DNA of 64,000 nucleotides from Microvelia longipes (GCA_018340805.1 JACMZG010001914.1:42326797-42390796); one strand, 5' to 3'; positions 21,165-31,147 are shown, counted from the first letter of the stretch. Notes: generated by a model from the sequence alone, not told the origin. A program made the numbers and translations.

Positions 21165-21432
21165 TGGACTTCCGGGATGATTGCTTAATGAAGATGAAAA
21201 CTCCTACGTGTCGCTTCTACTGTGGGAAGCGTCTTTAGGGATGTAGGGGCGTCATGATTCAACTAAACTGCTTTCAGAACAATGTGAAAAAATTGAGCGA
21301 AACTGAGAAATTCAATTTGTCGAGCATTTTGTTTTCATTCACGATGTCCTACATCCCTGAAGATGCCTCACACAGTCAAAGTGTAACGTCGGATTCTTCA
21401 TTAACTTTGACGCGGTCACCACCGGAAGACTG
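21165..21432. mobile_element. Inverted Penelope-like tail pair with hammerhead-like motifs
   Basis: Two copies of one terminal sequence lie head to head. The minus strand of the left part (21204-21255) reads CATGACGCCCCTACATCCCT, AAAGAC, a 5-bp stem GCTTC/GAAGC (21213-21230), then GACAC. The right part (21340-21432) reads ACATCCCTGAAGATGCC, AACGTCGGATTCTTCATT and GCGGTCACCACCGGAAGAC. A third copy lies at 55945-56030 with GAAGATG...GAAGCGAAACGTCGG. Together they suggest a consensus CTGAAGA-N-GCTTC-loop-GAAGC-GAAAC-GTC, like a hammerhead core with one extra base before stem II. Confidence 0.5.
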
Positions 21433-21514
21433 ATATCGCCATGACAAACCTCAGCAATTAACGCAGTTTATTATGTTACCTATTATATGCCGTAAAAAAT
21501 TGCCAATATTGTAT

Positions 21515-21640
21515 TTTGTAAGTAAGTAAGTATGCTTTATTCCATTTAAATGATGTACAAATCAAAAAAATAAATATAAATAATTTGTTGGACAAAATAT
21601 GAAGTTATACTATACTTAAAGTTAATTATATGTAACAGCA
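21515..21640 (-). mobile_element. LINE 3' end with (TTAC)n tail
   Basis: GTAAGTAAGTAAGTATGCTT followed by TATTCCATTTAAATG reads on the minus strand as GGAATAAAGCATACTTACTT. Left boundary is the simple tail; the right boundary is uncertain. Confidence 0.45.
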
Positions 21641-21789
21641 ATAGATTTCTTTCAAAAATGTGAGTCCTCAAAAGCGATTGCAAGCGATTGCGGTTGTTTT
21701 ACATTGCTTTTTGTACAACCGTTGGTATTCAGGTAAAGTATTGTGCTTGCATTAAAACCTGGTACCGAGATAATACCTGAATCATTTAT

Positions 21790-22550
21790 GCTTTTTGGCT
21801 TGTGTGCGTGAATTTAGTATTATCTTCTTAGCTCCGTTTATACTCTACGCTCATCCTCCCTACCTTGGACTCACTTCGCTCGTCCACAAAATATACAAGT
21901 CGTTAAATTTATACTACAACACGTCTATACATAGGATATACATCCGTTTTAATACCAGCGGTCACCTATCCAAGCACTGACCACGGTCAATGCTGCTTAA
22001 CTTTTATGATCCAACAAAAATCATGGATATACTTGTCGTATTGAAACGAAACTTAGTTTACTTATCCATTACGTAATGGTATAAACTTCTACCAAATTTG
22101 AACTCGATTAGATTATTTTCCGAAGTCATATGATAAAAATTAAACTAATGCTGATAATGAGATGAATTTATGTTGGTCTTTATGCTTGCGAGCTAAATAT
22201 CAAATTGGTCGCCAAAATTTATTCGTGTTTTATGACTTTATGAAATATTTGCTGAGTCATTATTGCGGGTTGATGACGTCATAAAAAAATTATGTTCCGG
22301 ATAACACAACTAAACCTATAGATTGATTTTTGTACAAAGTTCAAATCGCTAGTATAAATACACTGAGAGCTACAGTGATAATAGACACACTCACACACAC
22401 ACACATAAAGACAGACAACTTTGTGCAAACTTTTCAGGAGGTCTTAAAAGCTCCTGAAAGGGATTTTTCCGGTGTCATTCCGGTTTCGGATTTTGTTTGC
22501 AAACTCATTACCTTTCCCATATACCTTTGGTATAAATGAGGAAAAGTAAA
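21790..22550 (+). mobile_element. 5S-bearing dispersed repeat, copy 2
   Basis: In plus-strand order: GGACTCACTTCGCTCGTCC, ACTACAACACGTCTATAC, the antisense 5S-like segment (21952-22012), AACTAATGCTGATAATGAGA, TGCTGAGTCATTATTGCGGG, TGATGACGTCATAAAA, TTGATTTTTGTACAAAG, a short (CA)n near 22387-22405, GACAGACAACTTTGTG, CAGGAGGTCTTAAAAGCTCC and GGTATAAATGAGG. The blocks match copy 1 (17650-18540) in inverse orientation. Ends are not defined. No coding frame is conserved. Confidence 0.6.
21952..22012 (-). promoter_or_regulatory. 5S rRNA-like internal control region, best copy
   Basis: Minus strand: AAAGTTAAGCAGCATTGACC, then GTGGTCAGTGCTTGGATAGG and TGACCGCTGGTA. By eye about three quarters of positions agree with an arthropod 5S rRNA over this 50-nt region, including the C-box block GGT-AGT-CTTGGAT-GGTGACC. 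The GACGTGTTGTAG a little downstream resembles the 5S 3' end. Confidence 0.7.
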
Positions 22551-22564
22551 AATACTCATACCCG

Positions 22565-22745
22565 AAGAAAATGGTCTTGTCAAGATGAAGAAATGGTTTT
22601 GTCAAGATGAAGAAATGGTCTTGTCAAGATGAAGAAATGGTTTGTCAAGATGAGAATGGTCTTGTCAAGATGAAGAATGGTTTTGTCAAGATCTTGTCAA
22701 TGACAAGAAGATGGTCTTGTCTTGTCAAGAAATGGTCTTGACGTT
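22565..22745. repeat. 22-bp minisatellite
   Basis: Units of TGTCAAGATGAAGAAATGGT with small deletions, about seven copies, ending in truncated units at 22690-22740. Confidence 0.85.
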
Positions 22746-24079
22746 TTCCTAATAATCATCCAAACAAATTGAAATTTAGTACCTATTTCATATAATTTTC
22801 TTTTACTTACAAATTTTTTTTAGAAAAACAGGTAAAAACGAAAAGTTTCATTCTAATACGAAATGCTTCTATTTATTTTATTTTTTCCCAATTTCTCCTT
22901 GTTTCTTTCTTTCTCCGCTTAGTTTATCAGATTATTTTGCTGTAGTATTATATCTAATTTAAATAATAATTTTGCACATTATCAACTGTATTGGTCTTCA
23001 TAATATTCGGATTTCATTTATCTCAGTTTTTGGGTCTGATCTTTTCTATTTTTTAATAACTTGAAAATGCTCTGTGTGATAAAGAGCGAAATATTGTATA
23101 AACATAACATTTAAATTTTCATTTTGTCTCTTAAACGCCCAAACACACTTATAATAATTTTGTAAAAATTATATAATTTTATGAGGAAGTGGTCAGATAG
23201 GTAAAGAAAACATAAAATTATATAGTTTAAATAGTTTGGTCAATAATTTTATATTAATTTTGTAAAAATTATTATTCAAATCAGATAAAATAAATAATAA
23301 AATGAAAATAATAATTTTTCTCACCAGAAAAAATAAATAAAACATAATTTTCTCCTTTCTTTTGAGAAAAAGTAAATATGAGAAACGTAGAAGTTAAAAT
23401 ATTTGCTATCGCTGTGAGAAGGTTATAACCTGTGAAACTTGGCTTTTTCATTACATTTCTATTATAAAGTAGTTTTACAAACTTTTTCCCCCAAACCTTT
23501 TAATTCACCACTAAGTCTGGTTGGGAAATGATATTAAGGAAATTGAATTTTCCCTCTCGCATCTCCTCGTGAGCAAAGTTTAATTATCTAGATGGAATAG
23601 TTGGCAACATTATAACTCTGAAAGCCAAAATATAAACTTGGGAAATTTTTCTTTTTTTTTCGACTTAAGCCAAAAATCAGACAGCGAAACTGTTAATTCG
23701 AATTAATTAGCTTCTTAATGTCAGCAATCACTTTGTAGCTGGATGTTTCTAATTAATGTTTAAACCCACGGTTACCTATTCTTATTTGTTCCTTTTATCT
23801 CCTTTTTAGTGCGATTTTTCTGTGAAACAAAAATCTCCAAAAATGTTTGTATGACGTAAGAAGGCTCGTACAGACCCTGGAAGGTTAGTATTGTATAACT
23901 AAAATTTCATTTGAATATGTTCGGATAACGGACGAAGGGGAGTGGGGAAATGGATTCCGCTAAAGTTCTCTTACAATAAAAACAGATTTGGTACTTCAGC
24001 AAAGTTTAATATAGATGAAATGAACTAGGCGTTGAAATGATCTTGTCGGCAAACTTTTTTACAAAAATCAGTCGCTATT
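22746..24079. other. AT-rich spacer with a repeat fragment at 23160-23300
   Basis: Positions 23174-23214 (ATAATTTTATGAGGAAGTGG, TCAGATAGGTA) match the outer left arm of the inverted element at 29631-29867. Positions 23214-23262 match, inverted, 29605-29637. No gene is recognised in the remainder. Confidence 0.45.
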
Positions 24080-24383
24080 AAAATTTTGATTATGTTTACT
24101 TAGTGTGTGTTTGTGACGTTACACCTTCCTTAGGTTGTGTTTACATAGTGTACACACATAGTGTGTACACATAGTGTTTACATTGTGACGTCACACACCT
24201 CAACTTGATTGTGTTAACTTAGTGTATTCGTGTCGTCACACACGTTGACTTAATTGTGCTTACCTAGTGTGCTAGTGACGTCATAAGCCTCTTTTTGACT
24301 GTATTTAAGTATTGTGTTTTTGACGTTTAACACCTTTACTTGATTGTCTTTACTTAGTAATTTTGACGTTTAACACCTTTACT
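24080..24383. repeat. Left part of the 135-bp satellite array
   Basis: Contains the same blocks as 26104-26960 (GTGACGTCATAAGCCTCT, TGACGTTTAACACCTTTACT, GTCACACACGTTGACTTAAT). The first units are degraded (repeated ACACATAGTGT). The array is interrupted at 24384 by the Penelope-like insertion. Confidence 0.8.
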
Positions 24384-24395
24384 TAATTGTTTTTA
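24384..24395. repeat. Target-site duplication of the Penelope-like element, left
   Basis: TAATTGTTTTTA is repeated exactly at 26104-26115, on the other side of the element. Confidence 0.8.
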
Positions 24396-24423
24396 TAAGT
24401 AAATAAATAGTCTCTCCACTACG

Positions 24424-25833
24424 ATGTATGTTATTACTAAGTTTAAAGCCGCTGACTCTGTTCGTAATACTTATGCCTTGCTAAACGAACTTAAAACACT
24501 TGAACTTTCAGAGTCGTCTATTCTTGTATCGTTTGACGTGAAGGATATGTTCACTAACATCCCTGCTGATATATGCACTAATTTAAGTCGTCAAATTTTG
24601 ACTGAAACACGGGTTGACCCTTCACTCCACGATGACTTGGTGGATTGTCTGAACTTAGGTTTTAAACAAAACTATTTTAGATTCTTAGATAAGATATATG
24701 AAGGTAAAGGCCTTGCTATGGGTTCTCCTCTTTCTCCATTGGGTGCAGAAATGTATATGCATGCCTTTTACAAAAACTACGTGGATAATCCTAGAAATAA
24801 GTTTTTGAAACGTATACGTTTCTGGAGACGGTATGTAGATGACATTTTTTGCGTATGGGATGGTACTCTAGAAGAATTAGAAACGTTCTCTTCATATCTT
24901 AATAGTCGTTTAAAAAATATTAAGTTTACTAAGGAAACTGAAACGGCCGAGTCTATCAACTACCTAGATGTCAATATAAAACGAGTTGATAGGGCTTTGT
25001 CTTTTAAAGTTTTTCGAAAACCTACTGCAACTGACGTAGTCATACCAGCAGACTCTAATCACTCGTGGCAGCATAAACTTGCGGCGTTTCATTCTTTTAT
25101 ACATAGGCTTGAAACATTTCCACTAGACCAAGACGCTTATGAAGAGGAGTATAAGATCATTAATCATATAGCTGAAGTCAATGGTTACTCTAAGAGCTTA
25201 ATATCTAAATTAGTCCATAAAAAGAGGGACAGAATAGTCAAGATTATGATTAACGGTAATACTGAACAGGTGGCTGAACAACCAATGAAATGGTGTGTAC
25301 TTCCTTTCATTAGCGCCCTAAGTAATAAAGTAGCTAACGTCATAAAAAGTGAGGTACGTGTAGCGTTCAAAAGTGAGGGTAACCTAAAAAACTTAATCTC
25401 CAAGGTCAAAGACCCTATTCCTAGTGCTGAACGTAATGGTGTTTATAGAATACGCTGCGGTACTTGTCAGTGCACCTATACAGGTCAAACAGGTCGCTCT
25501 TTCTCTACCCGTTTGGCTGAACATAGATCTAACTCAAGGAATACCCGGTTTTATAAACATATGAGAGATGAAAACCATTTTAATGGACCCCACGAAGTGG
25601 CTACTTTATGGTACGAAAATAAAGGACTTAAGCTCGATGTTCTCGAGGCCTACGAAATTCTCAAAGATATTGAGAGTGGTACCTCCATTAATGTCAAAGA
25701 AGAAGGTTCGAAGGCTATAGCACTGAGATATTGGCTTCAGGAGAGGGGAGTACGCCCTAGCTGTGTAGGTATCCCTCGTTTGTCAGTGCACTATAAAGAT
25801 TGGAAAGAGATCGTTACTATCGATCGTTCATAG
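24424..25833 (+). CDS. Penelope-like reverse transcriptase with GIY-YIG endonuclease, N-terminus missing
   Basis: The 469-residue product copies RNA into DNA and nicks the target. Reverse transcriptase motifs in order: SFDVKDMFTNIP (36-47, first catalytic Asp at 38), GLAMGSPLSP (96-105), RRYVDDIFCVW (135-145, catalytic DD at 139-140) and INYLDVNI (178-185). The C-terminal GIY-YIG domain shows GVYRIRCGTCQCTYTGQT (339-356), RLAEHR (363-368) and a Glu near 409 in LEAYE. The Cys cluster CGTCQC inside that domain fits the zinc-binding insert of Penelope endonucleases. Complete family proteins are about 700-850 residues; here the N-terminal region and the first part of the fingers are lost. The ATG lies at the truncation junction and may be fortuitous. 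All visible catalytic residues are kept, but the protein is probably not autonomous. Confidence 0.9.
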   Translation: MYVITKFKAADSVRNTYALLNELKTLELSESSILVSFDVKDMFTNIPADICTNLSRQILTETRVDPSLHDDLVDCLNLGFKQNYFRFLDKIYEGKGLAMGSPLSPLGAEMYMHAFYKNYVDNPRNKFLKRIRFWRRYVDDIFCVWDGTLEELETFSSYLNSRLKNIKFTKETETAESINYLDVNIKRVDRALSFKVFRKPTATDVVIPADSNHSWQHKLAAFHSFIHRLETFPLDQDAYEEEYKIINHIAEVNGYSKSLISKLVHKKRDRIVKIMINGNTEQVAEQPMKWCVLPFISALSNKVANVIKSEVRVAFKSEGNLKNLISKVKDPIPSAERNGVYRIRCGTCQCTYTGQTGRSFSTRLAEHRSNSRNTRFYKHMRDENHFNGPHEVATLWYENKGLKLDVLEAYEILKDIESGTSINVKEEGSKAIALRYWLQERGVRPSCVGIPRLSVHYKDWKEIVTIDRS

Positions 25834-25984
25834 CACTCCTGAGAATGGTACGTGTTTCTGTCTTCTCGCCGATTTATTTTTAATTTAATTATTGTTTTGT
25901 ATTTTTTTTTAGCTTTATGTTAGACTTTTTGTATTTTTAATTTTTAGTTATTTTAAGTTTGTTGTATTTTCTTGGCTTTTTATA

Positions 25985-26015
25985 GACTGATGATGGCCGG
26001 ATGCGGCGGAAAGTT
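25985..26015 (+). ncRNA. Hammerhead-like motif in the Penelope-like 3' region
   Basis: CTGATGA (25987-25993), one T, GGCC (25995-25998), loop GGATGC, GGC (26005-26007), G, then GAAAG (26009-26013). Changing one base would give GGCC/GGCC pairing before GAAA. The shared plan is seen in the element at 29631-29867 (CTGAAGA-A-GGCC-loop-GGCC-GAAAG). Compared with a true hammerhead there is one extra base between CTGATGA and stem II, so activity is doubtful. Confidence 0.4.
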
Positions 26016-26103
26016 AACTCTCAAATAAATTTTTTAACATACATCTTAGTGGAGAGACTATTTATTTACTTATACTTGGATTACTCCACAGAGCAGTTAT
26101 TTA

Positions 26104-26960
26104 TAATTGTTTTTACTTACTGTGTTCGAGACGTCACACACGTTGACTTAATAGTGCTTATATAGTGTGTTAGTGACGTCATAAGCCTCTATTTGACTGT
26201 ATTTACGTATTGTGTTTTTGACGTTTAACACCTTTACTTGATTGTTTTTACTTACTGTGTTCGAGACGTCACAAACGTTGACTTACTAGTGTTTACCTAG
26301 TGTGTTAGTGACGTCATAAGCCTCTATTTGACTGTATTTACGTATTGTAATTTTGACGTGTAACACCTTTTCTTGATTGTTTTTACTTACTGTGTTCGAG
26401 ACGTCACAAACGTTGACTTAATAGTGTTTACCTAGTGTGTTAGTGACGTCATAAGCCTCTATTTGACTGTATTTACGTATTGTAATTTTGACGTTTAACA
26501 CCTTTTCTTGATTGTGTTTACTTGCTGTGTTCGAGACGTCACACACCTTGACTCAATAGTACTTATCTAGTGTGTTAGTGACGTCATAAGTCTCTATTTG
26601 ACTGTATTTACGTATTGTAATTTTGACATTTAACACCTTTACCGTATTGTGTTTACTTGCTGTGTTCGAGACGTCACACACCTTGACACAATAGTGCTTA
26701 TCTAGTGTGTTAGTGACGTCATAAGTCTCTATTTGACTGTATTTACGTATTGTAATTTTGACGTTTAACACCTTTACCTGATTGTGTTTACTTGCTGTGT
26801 TCGAGACGTCACACACCTTGACTCAATAGTGCTTATCTAGTGTGTTAGTGACGTCATAAGTCTCAAGTCGTAAGTTGACGTCATAAGTTTTTGACTTTTT
26901 ACACCTTTACTCGATTTTGTTTACCTAGTGTACTCATGAAGTCACACACCTCTATTTTTA
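26104..26960. repeat. 135-bp satellite array, right part
   Basis: The block ATTGTTTTTACTTACTG or ATTGTGTTTACTTGCTG starts at 26106, 26241, 26376, 26511, 26646 and 26781: a strict 135-bp period. Each unit has one palindromic TGACGTCA (in GTGACGTCATAAG) and one GAGACGTCACA. The period is divisible by three, which explains an open frame at 26553-26816. The last unit is degraded near 26860-26960. Confidence 0.95.
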
Positions 26961-27591
26961 TCTCGCTAAAATTGTTTTTCCCCAAACTAGAGTACCAGTT
27001 TCATTGTTGGCTTTGTTTAAAATCATGATATTAGGGATTAAAAACACAGGCAGCAGTACGTGTTGAGTATCTGTACGTAATTTCAACTCTTTACGGCGAC
27101 AGCCGGACACAACGTTTTGGGAAATTCAAAACCCGTACGAGCAGTTTACCTTGTGTAGCTATAAGTTTTTCTTTTAAAAATACTTGTATAATCGATTTAG
27201 CAAGTTTTCCTCTGGAACAGTGTTGTTAAAGAAAGATTTATTAATGGTTTTTCACGACAGGAAAACACTCCATTTTCTTTTCGTAGCAAGATTTACAGGC
27301 TCAGGCCGATGAAACTCCACATAGACCGAACATGAGCGGCTTGTTTTCCTTAAGTCTTTCTGTTGTACATATATTTTTATTTATCTGTATTTGAGATGTG
27401 TTTTCTTCTTGACCAGTAGAATGTGAATTCTCGCTTATTATTTAGATAGAATATATAAATTGATGTATAGAGTCCTTAATTATGTAATTTCTTGTATAAT
27501 CTTTGCATAGCATAGTGTATTCTATTTAAATTAATACAAATTAATTGTGTTAAATCTGCCTGAGTGGACGTCATTATATCATCATTCAATT
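26961..27591. other. Spacer, no gene recognised
   Basis: Moderate base composition at 27020-27330 (for example GGCGACAGCCGGACACAACG), but no frame or known element is recognised. Confidence 0.4.
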
Positions 27592-27990
27592 TCGGCACCG
27601 GATGTCTGGGGTATGCAGCTCGACCTATGCTCTCAGTTTATATGAAACGTATTTGTAATAAAATATTTGGCACCGGAGATCTGTGGTTCGCAACTCGCGC
27701 TATACTCTCAGTTTATATAAACATTAGTTGTAATCAAAATCAGCACCGGAGGTTTGGGGTTCGCAACCCACGCTGTACTCTCAGTTTATATAAACATTAG
27801 TTGCAAGAAAAATCAGCACCGGAGATCTGAGGTTATAGCGCGGGCTGCATACTCTTAGTTTATGTAAAAAGTATTTGTAATAAAAATATTTCGCCAGCTT
27901 TAAAAAAATTCTAAGAGCATAGTAGATGCAACATCTGAGGTGGTTCCCGTATACTTGAATACCCTATTGTCTCGACAGGTTCTAAAACCG
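27592..27990 (+). mobile_element. tRNA-derived SINE, family 2, copy c, with four tandem B-box units
   Basis: A unit of about 73 bp, GGCACCGGAG...GGTTCGCAAC...CTCAGTTTATATAAAC, starts at 27594, 27669, 27742 and 27815. Each carries a B-box-like GGTTCGCA or a decayed form. The normal body follows (TTTCGCCAGCTTTAAAA, GATGCAACATCTGAGGTGGT) and stops near 27990. The A-box head is lost. Local tandem duplication inside a SINE is unusual. Confidence 0.75.
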
Positions 27991-29630
27991 ACATTTATTT
28001 ATATATAATTGTGTTATATTGGTTTAAATTATAGAATAAAATAAATAATAATCATTCCGGTTTTAAGGAACTAAAATGAGAATTTATTTTGATTCTTTAG
28101 GCTAAGGAAATGTATTATTTATTCCCGGGGGACTCTTAGGGAAACTATGGCTCCCGAGTCGTAGTGCAGGTAAATAATTATTGTATATTACACATAAACG
28201 TATTGATGAAATGCATAAAAAATTATCCGGATAATTTTTAAAAGAAGAATTTTACTAAAATGAAATTAATAACAATAAAATTTATTACCTAAAGAATCAT
28301 TGAGCAGAAAAAAATAGAATTAAAATAAATGTAAAAAATATTTAAAAAATACATTAAAATAAAAAAATGATGTATAAACACGACAAAAATTATGATAAAT
28401 ACTTAAATAAAATTCTAAAAATATAATAAATGGAGGAATAAACAAGTTAAAAATAATTACAATAAATTACCAAAGTAGTAGTAATATAATAAAGTACAAA
28501 TATAAAATTGGGAGAGTAAATTAAATTTTTATGAAAAAAATAAAAAGTAACGCGGCTGTATATTTCAAAATAATTGAATTTAAGCCATAAAAAGTTTGTC
28601 GCTTTTCGTGAAGTACCATTATTTTACTGTCTAATTGTGTTTTTAGTTTTTTTATATTTGTTTATTTTAGTTTATTATTTTTTTTTAGTTGAGGGTTTTT
28701 AAGAATGTATAAATGCTTTTTTTTAAATTATAGTCAAACACGTATAAATGTGGAAAAGTTTGATTTCTTTTTTTTATAAACAGCACCTTTGTTTGGTAAA
28801 AAGTGCTACGACACGAAATGAGCACAATTTTCCGAGGAAACTTTCTTGAGGAGTTTTTATTACCTTGGCAGTTTTCCTAAGGATATTAACTTATAGTATT
28901 TTTTTTTATTTAGCAAAACTTTTTTTTCTTCGTAATGTTGTCTATGGTGTTGTAAAGTTTTTTTTAAAGCTAAATTCATTGTGCTGTAACTTGCTACATA
29001 AAAGTTAAAGAGTATTATCTTTACAAAAAGTTTATGTATTTAGTCGAATAAATTAAAGAAAAATATGAGGCATGTTTCTCCTATTAGTATTCAAATGGGT
29101 CAGAATTACCAAAGATGTTGCCATTAATGTATATTTCATTTAAATTAATTATTTTTACTTTCTGATACATATTTTTATTGTCATATTATATAATTATTAT
29201 TATACTACCTGTATACATTTTAAACAATTTATTTGGACTGGGTGCAACGTTTCAGATGAACAAACATTAAGTCCTCAAAAATGGTCCTAAACTTAAAAAT
29301 TGGTCTCTACCCCCCAGTAAATTGAATCTTTGGAGTTCCAATTCACCATAATTATTTTAGCAATTATGAAGAATGTATGGTAACTTTTTTAATGTTTTAG
29401 TAACTTTAAGAAGTTAAATTAGAGTATGCCCTAATACTGCCTCTTTTGGAAACTTTATTACAAGGAAGAGCGAAGCGGCTTGGAAGTTACAACACGATAA
29501 AATAAGGACAATCATTTTATTACAAATACAAATACTAAATATTTTTATTTTTGATAAAAACTAGTATTTTATCATATTGTCAATAATAATTTAACATAAA
29601 ACTAATATAAAATTATTGACTAAACTATTT
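27991..29630. other. AT-rich spacer
   Basis: Long A-rich and T-rich stretches. The only GC-richer piece is GAGCGAAGCGGCTTGG near 29468, a GCGAAGC-type hairpin token. No gene. Confidence 0.4.
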
Positions 29631-29867
29631 GAACAAGATAATTTTATGAGGTAGTGGTCAGATTGGTATAAAAACACAAAATTTGAGCTTTCGGCCGTAA
29701 ATTAGGTCTTCTTCAGAAGTAGTTTTATTCCAAACTATAAGTTTGGAATAAAAAATAAAGTTAAAAATAAAGTTTGGGATAAAACTACTTCTTAAGAAGG
29801 CCTAATTTGCTGCCGAAAGCTCAAACTTTGTGTTTTTATACCATTACCTCTTAAAATTATCTTGTTT
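29631..29867. mobile_element. Inverted Penelope-like tail pair
   Basis: Arms of about 90 bp: AACAAGATAATTTTATGAGG at 29632 is mirrored by CCTCTTAAAATTATCTTGTT at 29847-29866. Each arm, read inward to outward, has CTTCTGAAGAAG-CC (or a decayed form), TAATTT, GGCCGAAAGCTC and TTTGTGTTTTTATACC. The motif CTGAAGA-A-GGCC-loop-GGCC-GAAAG is hammerhead-like. A further piece of the family is at 23174-23262. Confidence 0.6.
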
Positions 29868-29873
29868 TAATAA

Positions 29874-30161
29874 TAGACCAAGAGCCCAGGTGTGTTTTGT
29901 TAATAAAAAGTGTAATGGCTGGAACCGGTCTCAATTTTTCGTAAATACCTTCCTGAACAAGGATCTGCAATTCTGCCGACTCGTATCGGATGGGTGTCCC
30001 AGGCAGAACGCACTTTAGGGGTCAAAGGTTCTACCTGGGACACCCATCCGATACGAGTCGGCAGAATTGCAGATCCTTGTTCAGGAGGTATTTACGAAAA
30101 ATTGAGACCGGTTCCAGCCATTACAGTTTTTATTAACAAAACACCCTGGGTTCTTGGTCTA
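29874..30161. mobile_element. Mariner-type foldback MITE, about 284 bp, TA-flanked
   Basis: GACCAAGAGCCCAGGTGTG (29876) is mirrored by CACCCTGGGTTCTTGGTC (to 30159), and TA lies on both sides. The arms are about 133 bp and nearly identical, with a loop of about 20 bp. Inner arm sequence includes GACTCGTATCGGATGGGTGT and its mirror. High arm identity suggests recent activity or gene-conversion between arms. No coding. Confidence 0.85.
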
Positions 30162-31088
30162 TAATAATTTAACTATTTTATCGTTCTAAAAAGTAGGGGC
30201 TGCTCCCCTGACTACATAATTAATAATCATAATAATATAATATAAAACATATAGATAAATAAAATGTATATACATTTATAAATGAATTGTAAAGAAATCT
30301 TTTAAGTCGTACGTCGGATTTTCTATTAAAATACTTTTTAGTTCATTATAAAACTCTTTGGATCAAGTTCAGTTTATTCTTAGGTCGAGCGTAGCGATTC
30401 CGAAGTGATATTTTTTTAAGCTTTAGATTATTATAACATTTAGATGACGAGCAAAGTGAGTCCGAAGTTTATAGGAAATGTACCAGGGTACTTTTATTCC
30501 GTTTTTTCCTGTAATGCTTTTTTATACTCTAAAATATTAATGCTTAGATGTTATAAAAGATTTCAACATAATCTAATGAATCTTGTTCTCTTTTTTCATT
30601 CATTATTAATTTTTCGCATCCTCTCCCTTGTGCTTTATCGCCCATTCATGCTTCCCCCTGTGTAAAAACCCGATTTTTTCAGCATTAATATTTAAAATAT
30701 CTTTTTTATCTTGATTAGCGTATGATAATGTTTATGAGTTTATTTATCCTTTTCTTTAATTATTTAATAAATAATAACAGACATAACGTTAAATTAAATA
30801 AATAATTTTTTTTCCAAATACAAAATAAAAAAAGAATACATATTATTTTATTTAACAATAATAAATTGTTTAGGAGATACCCCATAAGGCAACGCCTTGA
30901 TCGGAGTTCTCACTTTTGACATAATTAGTTATAATGTATCTTAATTTTCTTTGTGAAATGTACACTATATGTATCATGGTTATAAATAACTAAAAAAAAT
31001 AAATAAAAATAAAAAAATAAAACATACATACCCACATTCACACACTCACAAACACACACAAAAAATAAATAAAAAACATGCACATAAA

Positions 31089-31089
<1 letters not shown>
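30162..31089. other. AT-rich spacer
   Basis: GAGCGTAGCGATTCC near 30384 and GACGAGCAAAGTGAGTCCG near 30445 resemble the tail of the 5S-bearing repeat. An open frame of 73 codons (30444-30665) overlaps it and has no domain. Confidence 0.4.

Positions 31090-31147
<58 letters not shown>

Larger units (their letters stand above)
24396..26103 (+). mobile_element. Penelope-like retroelement, 5'-truncated, with inverted tail
   Basis: A 1708-bp insertion inside the 135-bp satellite, bounded by a 12-bp target duplication. Its first 26 bp (TAAGTAAATAAATAGTCTCT, then CCACTA) are the reverse complement of its own 3' part at 26046-26074. Short inverted extensions of this type are known in Penelope-like elements. 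The reading frame starts only a few bases after this inverted piece, so truncation and tail addition happened at one junction. Downstream of the frame lies about 270 bp of 3' sequence with a hammerhead-like motif. The uninterrupted frame and the exact duplication point to a recent insertion. Confidence 0.85.

Noticed and set aside
26553..26816. 87-codon frame with repeats CDVSNTASKHN
   Set aside because: The 135-bp satellite period is a multiple of three, which keeps any stop-free frame open; no domain or start context.
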